From the NCBI RefSeq assembly GCF_901709675.1, contig NC_051101.1, positions 6,408,501 to 6,472,500 of the forward strand: a stretch of DNA of 64,000 nucleotides, in the 5' to 3' direction. Under the pieces are notes generated by a model. It was not told where the DNA came from. It was given only the letters and a program-made list of their open reading frames with translations, and did not search any database. This stretch comes from Syngnathus acus (taxonomy: Eukaryota > Chordata > Actinopteri > Syngnathiformes > Syngnathidae). The position numbers and the translations under genes are program-made. How positions within the stretch are numbered: position 1 is the stretch's first letter; each line of letters opens with the position of its first letter. Below, piece by piece: positions 27,130-40,900 of the stretch.

Positions 27130-27216
27130 CTTTTAAGGGTTAGCATAGCTACTCTGCATCAGCGGCGTTGGTCACTTTCAGTGATGACAGTTCAAAGCTA
27201 GGCTAATCACATCAAA
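27130..27216 (+). other. vps13b: vps13b putative non-coding first exon (5' UTR)
   Basis: A strong donor (AAA|GTAAGT, GT at 27,217) is the best candidate partner for the acceptor 'ggtttacag' just before the ATG exon. The 5' limit is arbitrary. Confidence 0.35.
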
Positions 27217-27838
27217 GTAAGTTTTGTGTCAGACCCTACTGCACCATTTTGGAACAAATGCCGTTGCACACGTGTTTGCGTGCACATTTAAAACGCGATC
27301 TCGATGACAGTGTATCTGCTTCACTCCAGTCGCATGTGCAAAAGTGAAGGCAGTTTAGCTAAAAGGTTGACACTGGTACTAAATTGTCGAGTTCATGCAT
27401 TGAACATGGTCAAATAAGTAGTGACACCAACCTTTGCAAAAGGGTCTACTCTGCACATTCCGCCCTTGAATTGTCTATGCTGTCATGCATGCACCTGAAG
27501 TCTCTGCACTTATGTTTACACAGTACACACAAGTGCAACTTTTAAGTCATTTAATTCCTATATTGCAACCGTTTTGTTACAATAATATAACACTTACGGA
27601 GTAAGATGACTCCCTTGATAGAACAGCAGTGACATTGAGCAAAACCTACATACAAACATGATGGCTATTTTGTGTATGTGAGTAGTTGTCATCAGCTGGC
27701 GTTTGTAGTTAAAACAGAAAGGACTTGTGTATCAGTTGGTGAGTGATCATCAGGCCTTTGCAATAAAAACCCACGAGATTTAAAAGTAACATTGCTTTAA
27801 ATAACAGTGTTGTCCTTTCTTTAACAATTGGTTTACAG

Positions 27839-27997
27839 AGGAGGGACAAGATGTTGGAGTCCTATGTCACACCGCTCCTGATGAGCTATGTGAACAAATA
27901 CATAAAGAATCTGAAGCCATCTGACCTGCAGCTGTCTCTCTGGGGAGGGGATGTCGTGCTCAGCAAGTTAGACCTGAAGCTGGATGTGCTCGAACAG
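27839..27997 (+). CDS. vps13b: vps13b first coding exon (coding from 27,851)
   Basis: Acceptor 'ggtttacag' ends at 27,838 and donor CAG|GTACTT starts at 27,998. It encodes residues 1-49, the chorein-N start through LDVLEQ. The ATG at 27,851 follows 'gggacaag' and gives the N-terminus conserved in vertebrate VPS13B. Ends in phase 0. Confidence 0.95.
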
Positions 27998-30900
27998 GTA
28001 CTTTTTGTAGTATGTGACCTCTGCTGTCTTGAGCCTATTTTCATTCCAAAGGCTACACGTATTGGATTGGTAGGTACCTCATTAAAATGAAAATAAAGAT
28101 GTGTTGTAAATTCAATACACCATAAATAATATTGTTAATCATCCTTGTAAATGTTAATGCTAACAATATAAAATGAGGATTCAAAATTGTGAAAAAGCAC
28201 ATCAATTTCTCTGCTCTCGGACGCTGGTTTTCCATGACACTGTACGGCCAAAGGTTCTTCCATATGGATGCAACCAGCGATGCCGTTATCAAGGCTTGCC
28301 GCAGTTTGCAAGCAAATTTACAGGGTAGTCCAAAATGATCCTAAACAATGAATTGCCAAGTAGAAGGCGCTTGCTTCAGGCAGCTACCGTTTGCTTCAGT
28401 CACCATGTTATTGTTTGGTTGAATCTGTCCACACAACATGAATCACACGCAAAGTGTCCTCCACTGACTAGGAGGTGAATCGATTCAGTGGATTTTCTGA
28501 ATTGATATTGAATTGTAAGGGGAACTATTGAAATGTATTGATAAATCGATAATTTCACCCATCCCTAGTTTTTACAAATCTACTGTATTTGTCATTTATA
28601 GGAATTGAAGCTTCCTTTTACATTCATGAGCGGTCATATCCATGAGCTGCGTATTCATGTTCCCTGGACCAAGCTGGGCTCTGAGCCTGTCGTCATCACG
28701 ATCAACACCATGGAGTGCATTCTAAAGCTGAGGGATGGAGACCAGGTTTGTTTGTATTATGAGCAAGACTCTTATTCTTTCGATGTACAGCACATTCTGA
28801 GCCTTATTTGGACAATTGCTTTCTCCATATGCCAAATTAAGATATTGTATTCCAGTTTTGTCTGTTACAGGTTCTTTATTAGAGTATATATGCACATTTA
28901 CACCCTGGTGGCTATGCAACAAAAAGTATCTCTCAACATTCTGCATCTTTTTAATTGATCCTATATCAACCACTCCTATTGGTCATACTGTATTTACTAA
29001 ATGAGGGGCCTCAAAAAGATAAGAAATGGTTGCAAAATTGCCTTAAATTTGTAGAGACCCCAATTACAGTAAACAAATCAGTCCAATGTGAAATGTATAA
29101 TTTTTCATATCCGACCAAGGCCCCTTTTGTATATGTGGGTATACAGTACCGTATTTTTCGCACCATTAGGCACACTGGATTATAAGGCGCAGCCTCATTG
29201 AATTTTTTCTTTGAGAAATTGTTTCATATATAGGGCACACCAGATTAAAAGGCGCATAAAATAGAAGCTATACTGCATCAAACTCGTGCGTATAGCAGCT
29301 ATCATTAGCCACCCCCAAACTCCCATGAGCCTCAGCTCGCAGACTCCCATGAGCCTCAGCAAAGTGTAAACAATCACATTTCACAAACTCTCTCCTATAA
29401 AAGTGATCGGAACCGACTAAAGACCGATTTAACACATTGGTGCTGCTTATTTATGATTCCATTGCATATTGAACCGTAAACATACTCAAACATTAACGGA
29501 ACAGCCTATTTTGAAATGAAAGAACCTCGCGGGTACAACAGCTTTTCAGTGACGCCCCCTGACCACGGTTGCCATAATGCTGGGAAGCAATGCGACCTTG
29601 TAATTTACTAGTCGTACTAAAACGTACTGAAACATTTTGGCAGAGCGCCGTGTACAACCAGTATGGATCAACAAATTCATCAATTGATCCATATATAAGG
29701 CGCTCTGTGTTTTTTTTTTAGTTAATTTTAAGTTTTTAAGTGCGCCTAATACTCTGGAAAATACGGTAAATGGGATATGCATCCTTTGGGATTGTAGTCT
29801 GGATGCAGTCTCGATTCTCAGGTGGCTCTCGACCTATACATCATCAGAAGTCGACAAATATCACAATTGTTGAAAAAAACATGATGGCAGATGCTAAAAG
29901 GTCTGGAGAAAAACAATGTGTTTCAGAATTTACTGTATAAATATATGGGAGAAGCAGCCAGTTCAAGCTCTCATTCATTCATTCATTCATTCATTCATTC
30001 ATTCATTCATTTGATTTAGTTCTAACAATTTTGACTTCTCATATTTTCCTTTATTTTTGATGAAAGGCCAAGTCAAACAATTGCCATCCATGCAAGTTAG
30101 ATATGGCTAGTACATTTTCTTCCCCAAAATAATCTGTAAGATTTTTAGTTTTAAGGTTACAAGATGAGTTTAATGATAAACTGTTAAAGGGTCATAGTTT
30201 GGGTTATGTTTACAGTTTGAACCATTATGGACAATTATAAACCTTTTTGGGAAGCGGGTCAGTGTTGGCAATGTTTCTCTTCTAATGTATAGCTTTTGGA
30301 TATTTATTTGAGTCTTTTTGTTGTGTTTGTATTTGGCTCACAGTCCAAAAATGATCTTATTGAATCGAGGCATAGCAAATATACTGGCACTTTTTTATTT
30401 TTATTTTTCTCGACAGCTTGGGAAACTTCTCCAGATATTAGAAGATGAGGCGTTATCAGCAGAGATTCTGGCTTGACAGTGGTTACAGTGGGTGATAACA
30501 CTCCCAAGCAATCTATATTTCTTTACAAGACAGATAAGGCTTTGCTGAGTAACTCTTTTCCGGTTTTGGCTCTGTCTTTGCCTCATGTGGGAGTTTTAGC
30601 ACTGCTGAGTGCATTTGCCACTGCTGTTGAGACTGTGATTGATGCACTGCTTCAGGACGATTAGGGGAGGTGTCTCTAAACATGCTCTTGGTATTACTGA
30701 ACCTTTTCTTCAGTTGAATTCCTTCCAAAGTGTTTTAAGCTTTATAAATAAGAGATAGTATCCATCTAGTGTAATTGCTAATGACGTGATTCTGAGATCC
30801 ACCTCTTAAATTCCTTTGAATCAAAATAGAACAAAAATAAAAGAGGTAAATACTGCAGACCAAAAATGTAGAAATTGAATGTGATTGTTGGAGAAATTGT

Positions 30901-33900
30901 AGTATGCTTCCTGAGCACCCGAGGAGGTGCTTTTCAACTGAGCTACTGAACTTACACATTTTTCAGGGTCAAGTAAGTTTGTATCTAAATGTTTTTTTTA
31001 TCATTCATGATTTCACTTTGCTCCCATCCATTCTACTACATCTGGATCTGTTTTGGTCTTTCGTGAATTATATTCCTTTCTCCCTTTTTGTCCCCCATAT
31101 ATATATTTAATCTTTTGTTTTTGGAAGTGCAATGATCTGCAAAATGCCAATGGGAGAATTGCAAAACATAGTTTTTTTGGTCTGCCACTTTAAGTACCCA
31201 TCTTCGGAGACAGAACAGGACCAAGTCTATTTGTGCTTGTAAATCTCCACTTACAAGGAGCATAAAAGACACAGGACAAAGTGAAACAAGGAGAAGAAAA
31301 CAGCCTGTGGGAGTTTGCAATCAGAGAGCAAAAACTGGTTAATCTCTGTCCTGTTACCATCCGGAAATCTAGTCTTTGATTCTCCTGCTTTCAGGCAACA
31401 AATGGCTTGCAGAGATTGCACTATAAATCCATCTGAGCATCAGTTAAGCTCGGCTTTGTCTTCAGGGAAGAGGAGTCAGAAGTCGAGAACACGGAGCTTT
31501 GAAGCTTTCCTATAACTCAACCGCTTGTGATTAAATAGATAGACACAGACGAACGGAGAGACAGACTGACGGACAGTTTTTGTGTTTTTGTTTAGGCATG
31601 CCAAAATCGAATAAAAACAAATGTGGAGACTGCCTTTGAGAATAATATCACCTTTATTTAACCTTGGATTTAATGTTGTAATGATGCTCATAGTTCTGTC
31701 ACTTTTTATTTGACTTGGAAAGAGTACAAGTCAAACAAATGATTTCTGGCAGGAATGTAACAGTTTAGAAAACATAATCAATTGTGCTTTATCAGTTTCT
31801 CCCTGATTTAAGTTGTAACAACTCCAGAGTGACCCAATGCTCGGAGCAGGTTGGCATTCCACGCAGATTTAAAGCATATGTTGTCAGTCATGAATGCAAG
31901 GCGTCACGTCATTCCACCAGAAAACTTAGCCGCCATTACCTTTGAGTCAGCTAATTCTGATGCAACGCTGCTTTGTCTTGTCTTTGAGGTTTAATGAAGT
32001 TTTGGGTTCCTGGTGGGATGATGTTACTGTTGCTCCTCAGACACAGGAAAGCAAGCCAGAGGAACAAAATTAAGGCCTGCGGCTTCTTCTTCTATCCATT
32101 GAGTCAAGTGGTGATCAATACACTCTGGACAGGATGCTGCCACTGCTCTGCTTAATCCTTGCTTTCAGCCCTTCCGGACTGTAGCAATTCCTCAGTGGAG
32201 CCGATTACTTGCTTGCCAGGCCCATGCACATATGGAGAATTTTGAATTCAGGTTGCCTTCTCTGGAGTTACAACAGGTTCTTTTCAAATCTGCTGAAATG
32301 CTTTTTAAAGCCCTATAAAAGTACTTGTATGTAGTTACTTGTAAGACACTAAGCCACGTTGGGCAATGACTGGTTTAACATGTTTCAAGGACACAATTGA
32401 AATGTTGTGTTTACCAAGTATGACAGTTTTCCGTTTGTGAAGTCAATTCAATACTTTTAACAATGCGTCAGTTGTATTAGAACCCGGTGTGTGAAAGCTA
32501 TGCGAACGTGGCGCCTTATCCGTCCCACTCGCATGCCGAATCCTCCAGCAATTTGGCATTGATGTTTATCAGCTCGGATGAAAAGTCTTCTCCCATTTCT
32601 TTCTGTTTGATTTGCTGGGTTTAGAACTTTCAAATTCTCCAAGAACACTTAGGACTTTGCCGTGCCTGCCTTCCAGCTGTACCTCACATGTGCAATTAAG
32701 CTGTCAAAGTAGCCTCGGCCACTGCTTGTATTGTTCTTGGCGCTCGATGTGTTGCTCAAGAGATGCTTATGCCTTTTATTATGTGCCTAAAGCAGTGTAT
32801 ACAATAATGACCCAATGCAAGAAAGAGCGACCACCACTGTTGTGAATATACTGTCGTATATAGCGTTAGTCATAAATATTTTGGATTTCCTTTGATTGGG
32901 CAAAGTATGTGTTTGATTTACACGTGGTATGGAACTTTGTTGTTATTTGGATTAGAAATCAAGTTGCCCGACATTTTGGAATTTTCTATTGCGGGTTGTG
33001 GTTGATTTGACAAAGATGCATGTGTCTGTGTATATGTCAAGGGTCCGTATGGAGTGTTATACAGTACTACTGTATATAACACATTGCAGTAATCAGCATT
33101 AAGGGGTGGTAGTGCTGGCGCAAGCGGCATGCCTCTCATGCTCAGCCCGGCCTTGTGGTTAGTTGATGGAGACATCTGACAGACCAGAACTCCTTCGATC
33201 TAAATCTGGAAAAAAATCTCCTGTTTTATTTCTATCGAGTCTCCTTCTATTGCTCCCTTTCACTTTCTCGTACTTGTTGACTTGTTGGTCTCTTCACAAT
33301 AATTTCCATCGTTTGTTCCTTGGTTACCTATTTTGTCTTGAACAAGGGAAATTATGTTTGAATTTGAGATGGTATCCTCGTGAGGACGAGCGGTTGGGAA
33401 GATGGATGATTTGAAATGGGAGATACGATGGGACATACTTTTTAATTCCTTGTATATGTAATCGTCGGCTCCTTAACCCTGCCCAACTGTCAAATTCAAA
33501 ATTCTACCAAACAGTCTTTTGTCAACTGCTTATTTGTGAGACTGGCTCTCTGAGCTAGCCACTGGGAATTCTTTGGAGTCCAAGTCAGTACCTTGGTGAG
33601 GAAATGCTGAGTCGGAAAATACTTTGCTGCCCTTGTCAGGGGTTGCGTGTGTTTTTGTGCTCACACTTTTTTGACTTAGGGCTAAACATGCAGCCCCACC
33701 CATAAAGTCCACACTCATCATTGGCTCAGAAGTATATGGGGCCAGGTTAACATTGGCTCACTTGGAACCCCCCCCCAACAGCCTAATTTCAACAAGACAC
33801 AAACTAGGGGGTGTGCATTGTGCTAGAATTTTTATTCATTGGGGTAGTTGATACCTGACAACTGTTTTAAATTATAAAAAATGAATCGTAAGTCTCTTCT

Positions 33901-34888
33901 AAAGCCCTTGTTTTTTTTTAATACCCCATGGACAGAAAATAAACAAATGTTTCTTTACCACTTTAGCTGACAGTGGTCTTTTTTTTCCCAAATATGTACG
34001 AACGAGCAAATTAAACACATCTCTTTAATTGTTTTATAATGACTATCAGACTTCGTAACGGTTTCATTAAAAACCCATTAGTGGCTTTTTTGTGGGGGTT
34101 AATCTTACCGATGAGTTTGAAGCCAAGGAACATTAAAAAAGTGTAATTTGATTCAAATGCGATGAGCTCTGTTTCACTCCACTTGCATTCCAGTGGGTTT
34201 GTTGTCAATGGGTTAAGCCGCTCTAAAAGGCCCAAGAGAAGTGTAGAAAAAGTGTCCACATACTGACATTACATTACCGACATTACTGAAACAATCACAG
34301 TCTTTTTCTTTTTTTTTGAGCCAGCTGCAAACCATTTTCTGAGAGTGTATGTTGTTAGTGTTTAAGCAAGCGTAGATACAAGGCAGTTCAAATACTTTGA
34401 TATCTGACTGACTATGTGTTTTTTGCACTCGTTATAAATGACTGAATAATTGACTTCGCATTTGTATACCCAAATGTAAATTATTATATTTGCTGATAAA
34501 AAACGTATGAAACCCTTTATTTTGGCACACAATATACATGTTTCTAGCTGGTTCATATTCATGCACCTTAATTGAAATCAATATAACTTTTTAAATCAAT
34601 AACTATATTGTAAAAATAAATGCGACTTTGGTTCAGTTCCCACTCAGAGGGTGAGATGATTCTTTATCTCTATTTCTGCCCTATGATTAACTGGCACTAC
34701 TGTCCACATGGTTTTGTTGTGGTGACTTTTGGTTTGTCCCATCAGGGATCACCAGTCATTTGTCTGCCCAAATTCTGATGGGATCGGTTTTAATTCCCTG
34801 TAAACCTTAACCGAGTAAGCAGTTTCTCAAATGGGTGAATGGATGGTTGACTGTTGAACGTGTGAACCTCATGCACAGCCCGACACAA

Positions 34889-34920
<32 letters not shown>

Positions 34921-37900
34921 TAACTACAATATGTAGTTGTTAAAACACAGTAGGGTCAATAGTTTTGTTGACCCTGACATGAAAGATGGGGCCTCTATAT
35001 GTCAGTTGTGAGCGGGGTGGTTTGGCGGGGTTCTGTCTTTGATAAAGACCTATTGGGTTTCCTTCATTTATTTTATCATGCCAAGACGTTTGCCCTTAAC
35101 CGCTTGGCCTCCAATCCCCAGGCCTGCCACTTTGATGTCAGCATGAGTTTGCTCGGGACTCGCAGTGGAAAAACAACAGTAACCGTCAGAGTGTTTGCTT
35201 TGTCCCGACTGGTCTCGTTTTAAATTGCTTTTCTTTTACTCATCCTGTGACTTGTTGTTTTATATGTGCGGTTTTATTGCAGTACATTGCTTTTATCTTA
35301 TTGCTTTATTTATTTATTGCAACTTGCTTCATAGCCTAATTCCAAGTTTTCTATGAGCGAAAGTGTTAGTTGTGGCTGAATATACATTTAGGCCCGGGAA
35401 TCTACATATGACTAATAAAGTTGTCTGAATCTCAATTTGATTGGACTGTTTATGGCCAAGAAGTCTGTTATAAGAAAAAAAAAAACTATTTGGGATTGGT
35501 TTGCGGCCACAGATAAAAAAAAAAAATCTGCTATGGTCTTTCATTGAGTGCAGCAAACGTTTGACAATGCATGTAGCAAATATTGTGTAGTAATACAAAA
35601 TGTGATGAGAGGCAACAAAGGTTAGATATTTCTAGAACCTCTTTCTCACCGGTTGTATGTTTATACAAAGAAACGTATGACACTATCTATAAAGACAATC
35701 TTTCTGATAACCAGCGCTGGCAGCGGGGTTTAACAAATTTTCAAGCGGCTCAGATGAGGGTCAACACTTCAGACATGTTTAAAACATTGCGTCTGGGTCT
35801 CTCAGCCATATGTCTGCAGGGGCCTCCCTGTGGCCTGAACCTCAACTGGTGCCCACTTACACCCACCCCCCATTGCCTATAGGCAATGCCACTTTCACAG
35901 CTAAATCCTATGCATCTTTTTTTCCTCCTTACTTTTTTCTGTACAATATTTTGTTTCACACTTGAACTGACTTGGCTTCAGGCAGTGCTTGTCCAGCCTC
36001 AGTCACCATTATGTGCTTCCTGTGTTCCTCCAGCCCTTGTTCCTCACTTAGTGCCCTTGTGTGGTAACCTCGAGTGATCCATTTGTCAGACTGCCACTGA
36101 GGCCACATTATGTTAAAAAAAGTGTTTTGAGCCTCTTGAGAATAGTTTACTGCCTGAAATGATATTGAGTGGTTAATTGCGCCCAATCCTGTTTTTTTAG
36201 TTTGAGTTGTTGAAACTAGTCTACTTTTAAACCTTAAACAGCTAGTTGGTTTGTTGGTTGTTGCAACTGCATAAAATTCAACCTGGCTCGTGCTTGTTTA
36301 CTTGTTTTTAAAAATTATTTATTTGTACTTTTCTGTACGTCACCCTGGTTCAATTTCAAGCGCAAACAAATCTGTGTAGAATCTTTTAATTTCTTACATT
36401 GTTTGCATAAAGGCAGACTTGGAAGGCCACAGTGACCGCCATAAAAAAATACACTCGTGTGAATGCGGCTTTTTTTTGTGTTGACCATTTTACCACCTAG
36501 GTTGGCTGTTAAACGGTTACAGTGCTCCAGTTACCTTTCAAATTCATACACGGTGCTTATCTCACGCAGCCCACCAAGCTTTTGCCAACATCTCAGATTT
36601 TACAATTGTTGAAATGTTTTATCCTAAGCCTTTTCAAGATAATTATTTTTTTAATCCTCCCTACCGTTTACATGAATCAAATTATGAGGTATTTCTTCAA
36701 GTCAACCTTTTGTGTCTGGAGAGTTTAGCCTATAATAATCCTTTTGTGTTCTGTGTTATATGATTCTGATGGTGTCCCATATTGGCAAGTTTACATATTC
36801 ATGACTGCCATCTTTTTAAACCAAAATTGTTAAACGTTAAAAATGTATTACAATATATTTTTTTAGACAACCTATAACAAAACAACCCCAAAAATCAAAA
36901 CAATGTGCTTAGCGTGGATGTTTCCTGAGCACCTTGGGGTTGCCCTTGAGCAAGATACGAAATTCCCAAATCGCTCACAGGACCGTTGAACTTGAACTCT
37001 TTCAAATCTTTCTCGTCCTGCATGTTTGTGCAAGTGTTCTACGTAGTGTGATGAATGTACTGTAATATAAATATAACTATCAATTAAATGCAAAATCTAT
37101 TTTGTCTCCATGTTTTCCATCTTCTCAATTATACTAAGCACCTTGCAGCAATGTTTCAAAAGGTGCTGTTTAAATTAATTTCTTATTGGTACTAATACAT
37201 GCCTCCATGTTGCGAATGCATTCCTGACTTGCATTCATTCAGAGGTGATGTATAGTGTTGCGGAGGAAAGACCCTGACTCATCCAAGGCTCACTGTTTAT
37301 TTGTAGAGCCTGTAGTGGGAGTAATGTCTGCTTGGGACCTCAAGAAACACTCAAAAACAGTGTTGCTTGCTTTCTGCCAGCTGAATGAATCTCACACTAC
37401 ACACATTTGCCGGGACTGTTGTTACTTTAAGCCGAATGAACACAATGACAGAATAATAACATAATTGGTCAGAACGAAATTGTTAGTTTATCACAACTCA
37501 GTCATGTCAGTGTCCATTTTTAAATAAGCTTTTTTTTTTTCAGGATGACCATGATAGTGAGTCCAGCTCCACGAGTCGCAGTATGTCAGAGAGTTCCAAG
37601 GCTGTAGGCAAGCCCCGCCGACTCCAACAGGCTGCCCCCAGTGACCCAGACCTACCCCCAGGTGAATGATGGCCCAGGGGCCAGTATAGCTACGCTGCCT
37701 TCCATCTTTTTGAATGACTGCCAATGAAGGGTGTGGGGGAGGACAGGGACACAGACTAGGCACCTATTCCTTAGGGGTGTAAGGGTCCACTAAAGTCACT
37801 TTTTGGTTCAATTCGGTTTCTTGGAGGCTTTGGTTTTGTGTATCTTCATTATGCAAAACACAGAATTTCTTTTTCATGTTTGTTTTGAAGAGATGACAAA

Positions 37901-40900
37901 TAAATAACACAAAAAATAAAAGCGACCCATTTGGGTGATTGTCTGCTAAATTATACTGTAATAAATAAATACACTAACAATGAAGAAATGCAAATTTTTT
38001 AAGCAAGTAGGTCACGGAAATCGTTGACCGATCGTGATCGTCCACCGATAGTGATTGGCCGGCTTTTGAAGAAAAGTACGTGATCGGCATGTTGAACAAT
38101 GCCTTTCATTGCCAATCACAAAAAACGATCACTCGTAGCTTGTACTTTGCAGGCTGCAGTCAACTAGATACCAGCCTAGTATGTGAAATGTAGTGACTCT
38201 CCCTGCTGCGCGTTATAGACCACACTGGTAGCTGAATCATAATATATGTTTGGGTGTTTTCTGCACTGTCAAAATAAAATAATATTCTGTTTTTGCATTT
38301 TTTTTAATCATCAAATTCAATAATTGATACTCATCAGAATAGCAGATTATTAAAATAATATTTTCATCACTCATTGGAGCTTTAATGACATGTACACCTG
38401 GTTGGGAACCATTGAATAAGCCTTGTTAGCCTTTTATATCAATTCACAAGTATATACATTTCTATTAAACAATTCACGTTTTGAAATGTTTTAATAATTG
38501 GAAAAACGTTTTTTGGGGGGGTGTAGAAGAAGAAGAAAGAAAGAAGAACGGAAAGGAAGGGGTATTCAGCTTACAGAGTAGGTCACAGTGTAACACCCAA
38601 GTTATACGAAACTCAGCGTGCATGAATATATGAACTTATATTCAGTCCTAGTTGGTTGTATCTGGGGAGGATCCATTTCCATGCCTGATGTTATGAGATA
38701 ATATCTCTCCCCAGCTGTTAAAGCAAGGTACCTCACCTCAGATTCTCCCCTTGGGCCTGCATTTAGCTGAGCTCTGAGGTAGGTGTGAGGGAGAGAAAAT
38801 CCCACCACACTTTTTCATCAATGCACCAACCAACTACAGTCCAGTAGTAATGGCAGTGCACAACTCCATCCAGTGCTTGGCATTTAACTTGGGATGTGAA
38901 GCTCCCATATAAGTGCTTACTAACGGAAACACTTGCCATTAGGCCCTGGAACACAGCTTTTGGGTAACCGCACAAGGACAAAAAGACCAGATCCTTAGAT
39001 CACTATTCTAGATATTAAAAAAAACATTGAATACATTGAGAAAATACAAAACTACTTGGTAGATAATTGCAATTGTTTGGAATATAGACGGGGAGTTCTT
39101 CTGCTGGTGTTTCCAATGACGTAGTACTCAGTCATGGGTAGTTGAAGCTAGCAGACCAGTCTGAAAGCTTACGGGTTGAGGCTAACCCCGATTGCTGCTA
39201 GCCCTTGATCGCCAGATAATCTCCAATAACGCGTAGATAACAACTGTGTCCGAATGACAGCTGTATTCGTCATAAAATAACAAATACCATGACAAAAAGT
39301 CAACATGATTAGGAAACGGGAATTTTGGGTGCCAGTCCCAGATCTAATTTTAATTTATAAAAGTCGCACCTGACTTTGCAGACCAGCTAAACTACGGAAA
39401 TAAAGTGTGATTTATAGGCCGAAAAATAAAAAAAAAAAAAAAGAAAAAAGACACAGACATACAGAGGATTGTCTGATTCCGTTCAAAATATTTTTTAACC
39501 TGTTTATTGATTGATTTATAATTTCCCCTAAAATTGAATACCAAAGCCTTATTTGCATTAAAAAAAGCAAACTTTTGGACTCTGTTGCAACCTGTGCTTC
39601 TGTGGTGGGATGCATTTTAAATTTCACTAGAATAGGATCCTAATTATCATAATTGTTATATGTCTCAGTCAAATATTTGCCATCAGGAATGATCGTTTTC
39701 CACTTTGTTAGGATCTTTTCCAGTTCTTATGAATTGCATTTGTTTAAAAACTGGCTTTAACTCTTGCGTAGTGTGAGTATGGTGCCCACTCATAAATGTT
39801 CCACAATTGTTGTGCCTCTACTACTCCTTGAGTGTGTCAAGAATTGTGCATGCATGATTGTGTAATTATGTGCGTGATTGGAGGAGATTGAGCTTTGCCT
39901 GGGCTGCAGTGCAAACACACTCCTGAGATAAATCCACAGTCCAGTGCTACTGCTGTCGTGGTACTGGGGCCTCTCCAAAGAGAATAAATACGGCAGCTGT
40001 TCTGGTATTACTGGCAAATGCTACTTAAGGATACCGAGTATCCCACCCATGCGCTTTTTACATGTACAGCTTACCTCTGTACTAGACAAGTAATATACTA
40101 AGCATTTTTGGGTTTGAGATATCTATTTCACTCTCGTACAAGAAAAGGAATGAATGAAATATGTCTATAAAATACATACCGTGATTACTTTGTTACAATT
40201 ACCCAATTAAGGTTTTGTTTTCTCGCTTTATTGGTGATCCAAAAGAGAGTGAAAAAGTACATTTGTTTTCACAAAAATCCAAGATTTAATAGGGTTGTGT
40301 TGGTTGGAGTTGATAGACTTGCCTTGCATGTAGAACATTAAAGTCACAAAATGTTTTGCATTCCCACAAGCCCACTCTTTCCTCTTTTGTGACGTGGGTG
40401 AACATTTTTGAACAGCTTATGTTTTTGGCTGTAGGATACGTGCTGGCTATGTCAATTGTTTACAGAAGGTCACACGAGTGTGATAGTTCATAGAGCGTCT
40501 TTGTGTGAGGCAAGAATAAGTACAAGTGAAACATCCCAGCAGTGGACAAATTAGATCCAGAAAGGGAAATAACATTGCTGGTTTAATGTCCATGCTGCTG
40601 ATGCAACAGCAGCTTTCTAACCGACCTCAGAACCACAGCCACACTCATACATGCTGCAGAAGCCAGAACACACACAAACTTTGGCAGGCACATGCTTGCA
40701 AAGCCAGGCACCTGTGTGACAAACACGCGTTGCATTTGTAGCTGTGTTTATGTCAGCCTCACCACTTGCAATTTTTCATGTCCAGTCAGGCACAGCAGAA
40801 CACCTTGCTAATTTATTTGATTTAATTTCATCAAGAGCATCATTTAGTGCTGCTTCGTTATTGGGTCTGTTACTCTTTAGAGTATTTATGAAAATACAGG

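Larger units (their letters stand above)
28746..37543 (+). other. vps13b intron 2 (8.8 kb), repeat-bearing
   Basis: The longest complete intron seen. It holds inverted-repeat element copy 2 (29,147-29,768), an ATTC microsatellite (29,971-30,011), a decayed SINE-like copy (about 34,630-34,855) and a TA microsatellite (34,889-34,922). The other open frames (up to about 100 codons) look random. Confidence 0.85.

Noticed and set aside
38012-38135. GATCG-rich patch with palindromic look
   Set aside because: No clear inverted-repeat boundaries or second copy in the window; perhaps an old repeat, but I cannot support a call.
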